NCBI GenBank assembly: GCA_003327425.1
Contig: QOQW01000026.1
Span: forward strand, 19,165-83,164
Direction of reading: 5' to 3'
Length of the DNA stretch: 64,000 nucleotides
DNA from: Candidatus Ozemibacter sibiricus
GTDB lineage: Bacteria > Muiribacteriota > Ozemobacteria > Ozemobacterales > Ozemobacteraceae
Positions 59,108 to 64,000 of the stretch are shown here, piece by piece. Numbering within the stretch: the stretch's first letter is position 1; each line of letters opens with the position of its first letter. A model generated the notes under the pieces. The model searched no databases, was not told the origin of the DNA, and was given only the letters and a program-made list of their open reading frames with translations. The position numbers and the translations under genes were made by a program.

Positions 59108-59776
59108 TCAGTGGGTGAAGAGCGTGAGCAGGCCGATCAGCACGATGATGGCGCCCAAGGCCACCACCACGCCGATCAGGATGTTCGAAAAGCTGATCTC
59201 GAGCGCCTCGGTCGTGATGCCTCGATGGGAGAGCGGAACGTGCTGGAGGGCGACGCTCGGCTCTCCTCGGTGGTTGCCCGGCGAGACGACCAGTTGGTGC
59301 TCCGACTTCCCTGGCAAACAGGGACAACCGACGAGGCGAGCCAGGTTCTCGGCCCGCTGGTTGAGCGCCGGCAGCTCGGACAGATGCTTGGAATCGCTCA
59401 TGGGATGGAACTGCCCCTGCTGATCGACCAACTGCACCTGATACTCGTACCAGCGACTGTGCTTCGAGGCGTGGATCGAGCCGTGGACGCCGATCGCCTT
59501 GATCTGATCGAAGGGCAGATAGGTGGAAACCCATCGAATGACGGCGCACTCGAAGTGGTAGAGCACCTCGCGGCGTTGCCGATCGAACAGGTAGTAGTTG
59601 TCGGTCAGACCGCGCATGATCAGGAAGAACACGCCCGCCCCGATCGAATAGGGAAGGTAGCGCAGGACGGACGGGTCGGGCGGGGAGTGCTTGCCGCCCA
59701 GGTAGGCGATCTTGAGGATGCCCAGGGTCGCCACGGCGGCGGCGAACCATCGGAAGTGCCTGTTCCACTTTGCCAT
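59108..59776 (-). CDS. Membrane protein, tandem paralogue B
   Basis: 222 residues starting MAKWNRHFRWFAAAVATLGI. Two N-terminal helices (about 9-26 and 38-58) and, unlike paralogue A, a C-terminal helix (ILIGVVVALGAIIVLIGLL). The shared core has DNYYLFDRQRREVLYHFECA, FDQIKAIGVHGSIH, RWYEYQVQLVDQQGQFHPMS and NQRAENLARLVGCPCLPG. No Shine-Dalgarno is seen before the ATG. The function is unknown. The conservation of the core between two otherwise different membrane architectures suggests it is the working part. Confidence 0.75.
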   Translation of the reverse strand: MAKWNRHFRWFAAAVATLGILKIAYLGGKHSPPDPSVLRYLPYSIGAGVFFLIMRGLTDNYYLFDRQRREVLYHFECAVIRWVSTYLPFDQIKAIGVHGSIHASKHSRWYEYQVQLVDQQGQFHPMSDSKHLSELPALNQRAENLARLVGCPCLPGKSEHQLVVSPGNHRGEPSVALQHVPLSHRGITTEALEISFSNILIGVVVALGAIIVLIGLLTLFTH

Positions 59777-60059
59777 GAAGGGGAGGTTCTGGCAAGCGGC
59801 CGGGCCGACGTCATCCGGAATTCTTCGGCGGTCCGCGATGACCCATCATTCGTCCTTCTTGCACAGCGATCCGGTCGCCGGCCCGTGGCGGCCATCAACC
59901 TGTGGCACCGCTTGTCGGAAGGACTCCTTGAATGTAGACTATCCGGTGTCTCCATGAAATGGATGGGCCGTGGGTCCAGGTTTGGTCCAAAACCATGGCA
60001 ATGGGTCGCCCTGACGGGTGGGTAAGTACAGGCGCATCAGGTCGCACCCTGTCAACACG
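59777..60059. other. intergenic region with promoter for the second toxin-antitoxin pair
   Basis: 283 bases. The promoter lies at 59912-59940. Downstream a weak inverted repeat (GGTTT-GGTCCA-AAACC) sits in the 113-base leader, which also holds a 23-codon frame starting MKWMGRGSRF; neither is firmly assigned. Confidence 0.35.
59912..59940 (+). promoter_or_regulatory. sigma70-like promoter of the second MNT/HEPN pair
   Basis: TTGTCG (59912-59917) and TAGACT (59935-59940) are 17 bases apart. Confidence 0.55.
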
Positions 60060-60359
60060 ATGAGGCTCACTGAGTTCCAGCGACGACTGATCAAACAAAC
60101 CGTGGCCGAGATTGTGGGCGAGGATGCCCGAGTGTGGCTGTTCGGTTCGCGGGCGGATGATGCCCAACGCGGGGGGGACATCGATTTGCTGATCGAAACG
60201 CCGCGCCGTTTGGCGAGCAAGGTGTCGCTGCTGTGTCGGCTGGAAGGGGCTCTGGTGATGCGCTTGGGAGATCGAAAAATCGATATGCTGATCAAGGATG
60301 CGCGCACGCCAGAAGCGCCTATTTTCCGCGTCGCCAAACAAAACGGGGTGTTATTATGA
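60060..60359 (+). CDS. MNT-family nucleotidyltransferase antitoxin (second pair)
   Basis: 99 residues from ATG 60060 (the frame extends to 60018 without similarity). Motif VWLFGSRADDAQRGGDIDLLIE with GS and D-x-D intact, and DRKIDMLIKD with the third acidic residue. It is only distantly related to the MNT proteins at 18385 and 63364. Its stop overlaps the HEPN start (ATGA at 60356). By analogy with MntA/HepT it would AMPylate and silence the partner. Lower GC than the flanking genes. Confidence 0.87.
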   Translation: MRLTEFQRRLIKQTVAEIVGEDARVWLFGSRADDAQRGGDIDLLIETPRRLASKVSLLCRLEGALVMRLGDRKIDMLIKDARTPEAPIFRVAKQNGVLL

Positions 60360-60844
60360 GTTTGCGATTCCTCCCCGAATTTGCCGAGCCGGCCAAGATC
60401 GCGTTGGCCTTGGCGGAACGGGAAGCGAAACATCTGCGCTACACCGCACGCACCTTGTTCGCCGAGCGCATTGACCAGGATTGGGTGCAGCGGCTGGCCG
60501 ATCGGGAAGACCTGGCGGAAAAAATCGATGCCTTCGTCGCGCGCTTCGGACGTTTGCAGGATCATTTGGGAGAGAAGCTGCTGCCTGCGTTTGCCCGCCT
60601 GCAGGGAGGGCAACCCAAATCGTTGCTGGATGTGCTGGCCTATGCCGAGCGTGCGGGTTGGGTTGCCAGCGCAGAGGAATTCATTGGCGCCCGCAAGCTT
60701 CGCAATCTGTTGGTACATGAGTACATGACCGAGATCGAGTTGTTCCTGGATGCTCTGCTGTCGGCACAGACCGCCACCAGAATGCTGTTGGATGTCCTTG
60801 ATCGTGTCAGCCAGGAAGCGCATGAATTGGGGCTGCTGCCATAG
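60356..60844 (+). CDS. HEPN-domain toxin (second pair)
   Basis: 162 residues, all helical, starting MSLRFLPEFAEPAKIALALA. The HEPN signature R-x4-H-x-Y is in KLRNLLVHEYMTEIE near residue 120. It is longer than the DUF86 protein at 18677 and belongs to another branch (HI0074/HepT-like). The gene is translationally coupled to the MNT gene. It is expected to act as an RNase or RNA-binding toxin when not modified. Confidence 0.8.
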   Translation: MSLRFLPEFAEPAKIALALAEREAKHLRYTARTLFAERIDQDWVQRLADREDLAEKIDAFVARFGRLQDHLGEKLLPAFARLQGGQPKSLLDVLAYAERAGWVASAEEFIGARKLRNLLVHEYMTEIELFLDALLSAQTATRMLLDVLDRVSQEAHELGLLP

Positions 60845-60959
60845 CATTGTGGGGCAGGTGGTTTCGGTCCAAGATCGGACGCGCTTCTTGCTGTCGACGC
60901 TCGACGATTTGATTCGCAGACCATCCAGCCTTGGTGTGGCAGGCTTGCCGAAAAGACAT

Positions 60960-61781
60960 ATGCGAAGACTGTTCGGTCTCCTGTTTTTGGTGTCGCTGAG
61001 CGGTTGGTGGTGGGGGCTGCCGGCGGCGGCTGCCGCCGTGGACGGCGGAGAGCGCCTGGCGGCGATGCTGCCGGACGGGCGCCTTCTGTGCGTCGTGCCG
61101 GGCGCTGAGGCCGCCGCGCCGTGCCGCTGGCGGGTGATCGGCCCGCGTGGAGTGGTTCGTGATCTTGGATACGGTGCGCAGAAGGGGGGCAAAGTGTTCG
61201 AGATCCTGCCTTCCCCCGATGGCTGTATGCTCGCCGTGGTGTCGGCCAGCGAGGGCCACCCTTTCCTCGAAGTCTTCGCAGTGGAGCCTTTGCGGCAGGA
61301 AGGCCGATGGGCGCTGCTCTGGGAGTTCAATCCCTATCCTGGCACCGTAGCCCTCGCCGGGTGGCACGACGGCCGGCTGCGCCTCGAGACCGATAATCCT
61401 CTGGCCCTGGTGGGGTGTCCGGCCGGGGCGGCGGAGGAGCTGTGGCCCGACCTGGTCGCGGTGGAGGTCGACCCGCGCTGGGGATCGGCCAGTCGCCGCC
61501 GGTTGCGGGCTCCTCTCCTGCGATGGTTGGCGGCGGCCTGGCGAGAGAGCGACGGGGAGCGGCGGGTATGGGTGGCCCGCCGGGCCGCGGAGATGCAAGC
61601 GCGTGAACTCCTGCCTCTGGTCATGGTGGCTGTGCATTCTCTGGCTGGCGGTTCCGACAGGGATTCCGAGGAAGGCGCGGCCTTACGGGAGGCGCAGGCT
61701 CGCTTGCGACAAGTCCCGATGGCGCGGCCGGCCCACGCAGGGGATGGGGATTCCCCGACCAACATTGCGCCAGCACCGTAA
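60960..61781 (+). CDS. Exported protein of unknown function
   Basis: 273 residues from ATG 60960, chosen because a signal peptide follows directly (MRRLFGLLFLVSLSGWWWGL... AAAAAV). The mature part starts with beta strands such as RLAAMLPDGRLLCVVPGAEA and VFEILPSPDGCMLAVVSASE, and continues with WALLWEFNPYPGTVALAGW, resembling blades of a beta-propeller-like sensor. The C-terminal third is helical and Arg/Ala-rich. No family is recognised and no Shine-Dalgarno is clear, so the start is uncertain. Confidence 0.6.
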   Translation: MRRLFGLLFLVSLSGWWWGLPAAAAAVDGGERLAAMLPDGRLLCVVPGAEAAAPCRWRVIGPRGVVRDLGYGAQKGGKVFEILPSPDGCMLAVVSASEGHPFLEVFAVEPLRQEGRWALLWEFNPYPGTVALAGWHDGRLRLETDNPLALVGCPAGAAEELWPDLVAVEVDPRWGSASRRRLRAPLLRWLAAAWRESDGERRVWVARRAAEMQARELLPLVMVAVHSLAGGSDRDSEEGAALREAQARLRQVPMARPAHAGDGDSPTNIAPAP

Positions 61782-62035
61782 CGTAGACGGAGAACCAGCC
61801 GAAGCTTGAGGGGCTGCCGCGCGTGGTCGGTTCCCCGCCCGCCGGGTTGCGGCGTCGGTCGCGGTTGATTCCTGATGGGTGCAGGATGAGGTCCACGATC
61901 GGCAACAGGTTCGCCGATCGTGGCCGGACAACGCCTGGTCATCTGCTGAGCGGTTGCTGGGAGGGTGGGCTTCGGCTATCATGGCAACAGCCCCCTCTGG
62001 GCAGAAAACAAATAAACGACAGGAGAGAATCGTCC
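61782..62035. other. intergenic region before the alcohol dehydrogenase
   Basis: 254 bases with the dehydrogenase promoter and an AT-richer leader. No gene is seen. Confidence 0.5.
61954..61982 (+). promoter_or_regulatory. sigma70-like promoter of the alcohol dehydrogenase
   Basis: TTGCTG (61954-61959) and TATCAT (61977-61982), spacer 17 bases; transcription near 61989, then a purine-rich leader with AGGAGAG 8 bases before ATG 62036. Confidence 0.65.
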
Positions 62036-63040
62036 ATGCCTATTCATGCCATGGCGGCGCATGCCGCGAAGAAGCCCCTCGAGAAGTTCCAGTACGAGCC
62101 GGCCCCGCTGGGGCCCCATGATGTCGAGATCGAGATCACCCATTGCGGGATCTGCCACAGCGATTTGCATCTGATCGACAACGACTGGGGAATGAGCACC
62201 TATCCGCTCGTTCCGGGCCATGAGATCATCGGCATCGTCAAAGCGGTGGGTCCCGAGGTCGCCCATCTGCGCAAGGGGATGCGCGTCGGCGTCGGCTGGC
62301 AGCGCAATTCCTGCCAGCAGTGCGAATTCTGCCAGACCGGGCAGGAGAATCTGTGCGCCAAGATGGGGGCCACCTGCCTGGGCAACTATGGCGGGTTCGC
62401 CACCGCCATCCGCACCGACAGCCGGTTCGCCTTCCCCATTCCCGATGCTCTGTCCTCTGAGAATGCGGCGCCTTTGCTGTGCGGCGGCGCGACCACCTAC
62501 TCGCCGTTCCGGCTGTACGAGGTGCGCCCTTCGATGAAGGTCGGCGTCATCGGCATCGGCGGCCTGGGGCATCTGGGGTTGCAGTGGGCCCGGGCCTGGG
62601 GGTGCGAGGTCACGGCCCTGTCGACCACGCCGGAGAAGGAGCGGGAGGCCAAGGGCTTCGGCGCTCACCACTTCCTGAATACCCGCGATGCCGGAATGAT
62701 GAAGAAGGCGGCGGGCACCTTCGACTTCTTGCTGAATACCGTCTTCGCCCCGCAGGACTGGGGGGCGCTGCTCGAACTGCTGCGGCCCAACGGCAAGCTG
62801 TGCGTGGTCGGCGTTCCCTCCGAGCCCATCACCATTCCGGGGTTCCCGCTCCTGCTGGGCCAGAAGTCGGTGGTGGGCAGCGTCATCGGCAGCCGCCACA
62901 TGATCGCCGAGATGCTGGCCTTCGCCGCCCGCCACGGCGTCAAGGCCCAGACCGAAACCTTCCCGCTCGACAAGGCCAATGACGCCCTGGCCCGCCTCAA
63001 GGCCAACCGCGCCCGCTACCGCCTCGTCCTGACCGTCTGA
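62036..63040 (+). CDS. Zinc-dependent alcohol dehydrogenase (cinnamyl-alcohol/YahK-type, probably NADPH-dependent)
   Basis: 334 residues, full length for the medium-chain zinc family. Catalytic zinc site: C37 (HCGICHSDLH), H62/E63 (VPGHEIIG) and a later cysteine in LLCGGATTYSP. Structural zinc cysteines are in NSCQQCEFCQTGQENLC. The Rossmann motif GIGGLGHLGLQWARAWG precedes LSTTPEKEREAK; the serine/threonine run after the second strand fits NADPH as in YahK-like aldehyde reductases. It reduces aldehydes or oxidises alcohols of unknown type. It has its own promoter and a strong terminator, so it is a single-gene unit. Confidence 0.93.
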   Translation: MPIHAMAAHAAKKPLEKFQYEPAPLGPHDVEIEITHCGICHSDLHLIDNDWGMSTYPLVPGHEIIGIVKAVGPEVAHLRKGMRVGVGWQRNSCQQCEFCQTGQENLCAKMGATCLGNYGGFATAIRTDSRFAFPIPDALSSENAAPLLCGGATTYSPFRLYEVRPSMKVGVIGIGGLGHLGLQWARAWGCEVTALSTTPEKEREAKGFGAHHFLNTRDAGMMKKAAGTFDFLLNTVFAPQDWGALLELLRPNGKLCVVGVPSEPITIPGFPLLLGQKSVVGSVIGSRHMIAEMLAFAARHGVKAQTETFPLDKANDALARLKANRARYRLVLTV

Positions 63041-63053
63041 TCAAGAGCCATCC

Positions 63054-63099
63054 CCGCCCGCCGCGGCCTTCGTTCCACCCCCGCGGCGGGCGGTTTCTT
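63054..63099 (+). terminator. rho-independent terminator after the alcohol dehydrogenase
   Basis: A perfect 13-bp stem (CCGCCCGCCGCGG, 63054-63066, pairing with CCGCGGCGGGCGG, 63081-63093) with a 14-base loop is followed directly by TTTCTT. It starts 13 bases after the stop codon. Confidence 0.85.
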
Positions 63100-63363
63100 G
63101 GCATGGCCTTTCCTTAGGCGAACTCGAAAGCAACTCGTTAGCTCTGGTAGAATTCTCTGGTGCCAATCCAGGAAATTTTGCCGTGCGTAGTCTCGGAATT
63201 CCCGGCCTCTCCGTTGGGAAAGTGAGTTCGTTGTTGCTTGGTATTCTTGAGCGCGAGGCGCATTTCTTGGGGAACTGTCTCGAAAAACAGGTCGCATGAT
63301 GTTCGCCTCAACCTCAGAGTTCGAGGGGCTGCCAGGGTGGTCGCTGGCAATGGAGATCGAGTG
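63100..63363. other. AT-richer gap before the third MNT gene
   Basis: 264 bases of lower GC than the rest of the window. TAGAAT at 63148-63153 with TCGAAA 18 bases upstream is a possible promoter. Open frames on both strands here are not gene-like. Confidence 0.35.
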
Positions 63364-63669
63364 ATGAACAAGCGTTTGATCATTTCACGGGAAGGCCTGG
63401 AAGTCTTTTGTCGGGAACGGGGCATCCGGTGGCTGGCAGTCTTCGGTTCAGCCTTGCGGGAGGACTTTCAAGCGGGCAGCGACGTCGACGTATTGGTTGA
63501 ATTCGAGCCCGATTGCATCCCGAGCCTGTTGGGGATCGCTCGCCTGGAACGGGAATTATCTTCCTTCTTCAATGAACGGAAGGTGGACCTGCGGACGCCG
63601 GAGGACCTCAGCCGTTACTTCCGGCAGGAGGTCATCCAGGAAGCCGAGGTGCAGTATGCCAAAGGATGA
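63364..63669 (+). CDS. MNT-family nucleotidyltransferase antitoxin (third copy)
   Basis: 101 residues, GGAG upstream of ATG 63364. Motif [24 protein letters not shown] is intact. The protein is the same length as, and clearly paralogous to, the product of the gene at 18385 ([21 protein letters not shown] against [21 protein letters not shown]). The HEPN gene that should follow is broken (63656-63802), so this is an orphan antitoxin unless a partner elsewhere is used. Confidence 0.88.
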   Translation: MNKRLIISREGLEVFCRERGIRWLAVFGSALREDFQAGSDVDVLVEFEPDCIPSLLGIARLERELSSFFNERKVDLRTPEDLSRYFRQEVIQEAEVQYAKG

Positions 63670-63802
63670 TGTCGTCCGCCTCCGCCACATGATGGATGCC
63701 GCTGGCGAGGTCATGAGCTTCGTGCAGGGACGGCTACTGCCCAACGAGGCAGCTCCCCGAGTCGGGGTGGCCTCTTTCAATGGGCGTCATACAACCTTAT
63801 GA
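63656..63802 (+). pseudogene. truncated HEPN (DUF86) toxin gene
   Basis: The frame starts at ATG 63656 inside the MNT gene, at the same relative position (14-base overlap) as in the intact pair at 18677. Its first residues [20 protein letters not shown] match MRPDDRIRLHHMLEAAEQAR of the intact toxin. After about residue 26 similarity stops and the frame ends at 48 residues, without the R-x4-H-x-Y motif. A deletion or replacement removed about two thirds of the toxin. Confidence 0.75.
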
Positions 63803-63837
63803 AGGTTGCCTCAGGGCTGAGTTTAGGATAGGTTTAT

Positions 63838-63860
63838 ATCAGATAATCAGAATATCTGAT
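63838..63860 (+). promoter_or_regulatory. palindromic operator of the AbrB-type antitoxin gene
   Basis: ATCAGATA (63838-63845), a 7-base spacer (ATCAGAA, itself a near-repeat of the arm) and TATCTGAT (63853-63860) form a perfect 8-bp inverted repeat, 17 bases before the antitoxin ATG. GATAAT within it (63842-63847) may be the -10 box. This is the usual place for an autoregulatory site of a MazE/AbrB-type antitoxin. Confidence 0.6.
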
Positions 63861-63876
63861 TAAAAAGGGGCCTGAC

Positions 63877-64000
63877 ATGGAAACCACGAAGATCGGAAAG
63901 CGGGGAACGGTGGTCATTCCGGCCGCTCTTCGCCGGCGGTTCGGGTTTACCGAGGGCAGCCTGGTCATTGCGGAAGAACAGCCGGAAGGCGTCCTGCTTC
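63877..64000 (+). CDS. AbrB/MazE-type antitoxin, cut by window end
   Basis: Partial, 41 codons. AAGGGG lies just before ATG 63877. The product begins METTKIGKRGTVVIPAALRR and continues RFGFTEGSLVIAEEQ, the swapped-hairpin AbrB DNA-binding fold (usually K-x-x-x-R-G-x-V-x-I-P). Proteins of this type are antitoxins of PIN or MazF toxins; the toxin gene would lie beyond 64000. Confidence 0.85.
   Translation, partial: METTKIGKRGTVVIPAALRRRFGFTEGSLVIAEEQPEGVLL

Noticed and set aside
1..64000. CRISPR arrays, tRNA/rRNA genes, insertion sequences, prophage genes
   Set aside because: No direct-repeat/spacer pattern, no tRNA T-arm signatures in a foldable context, and no transposase, integrase or phage structural protein was found on either strand.

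Overview
The window is very GC-rich (the AT-richest stretches are the toxin-antitoxin loci and the right end) and comes from a Gram-negative-type bacterium. Evidence for this is the set of periplasmic, lipoprotein and signal-peptide proteins, peptidoglycan recycling genes, a MscS/MscK-type channel, and a YqiJ/YqiK flotillin pair. The number of CHASE2 receptors, SpoIIE-type PP2C phosphatases, FecR lipoproteins and class III cyclases, together with a type IV pilin segment of a style known from Riflebacteria/Ozemobacteria, suggests a deep-branching environmental lineage of that sort. The taxonomic placement is inference; no rRNA or other marker gene is present.

Layout. 1-513 (minus): TPR protein running off the left edge. 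721-4721 (plus): a peptidoglycan amino-sugar module (BadF-type kinase, MurQ etherase, SpoIID lytic enzyme). 4889-8136: CHASE2-PP2C receptor, FecR lipoprotein and STAS antagonist, which looks like a partner-switching pathway. 8295-18248: an operon-like run of a K+ channel with an RCK domain, a 1930-residue duplicated membrane protein with a complete type IV pilin-like segment inside it, an M50-type membrane peptidase, a small unknown protein, and a DUF2207-like membrane protein ending in a Cys-His-Ser-Ala repeat tail. 18266-19018: remnant of what looks like a DNA methyltransferase tail plus a MNT/HEPN toxin-antitoxin pair. 19333-21893: a radical SAM enzyme with an RRE (PqqD-like) N-terminus and SPASM C-terminus, and a membrane protein. 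22176-23420: CBM20-esterase. 23425-28579: a second FecR/CHASE2 module, this time with an adenylate cyclase output. 28761-33124: a secreted protein and a MscS-type channel.

33202-40714 (all minus): glycosyltransferase, DedA-family protein, PilC/GspF-like protein and a 1318-residue TPR/beta-propeller-like protein. 41143-42792 (plus): soluble cyclase. 42972-48535 (minus): two overlapping membrane PP2C receptors, the upstream one with its catalytic residues lost. 48840-49547: secreted zinc-ribbon protein. 49810-58098: YqiJ, YqiK (flotillin) and a 1696-residue AAA+ protein. 58259-59776 (minus): two tandem paralogous membrane proteins. 60060-60844: second MNT/HEPN pair. 60960-63040: an exported protein and a zinc alcohol dehydrogenase followed by a strong terminator. 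63364-63802: third MNT gene with a truncated HEPN partner. 63877-64000: AbrB-type antitoxin, cut by the right edge, behind a perfect palindrome.

The theme is envelope sensing and signalling. Extracytoplasmic CHASE2 sensors with FecR lipoproteins feed either phosphatase/STAS or cAMP outputs, next to cell-wall recycling, mechanosensitive, flotillin and channel genes. Several sigma70-like promoters with 17-18 bp spacing can be read directly. The most unusual items are the pilin segment inside a giant duplicated membrane protein, the CHSA-repeat tail close to an RRE-radical SAM enzyme, and the dead/active phosphatase pair.
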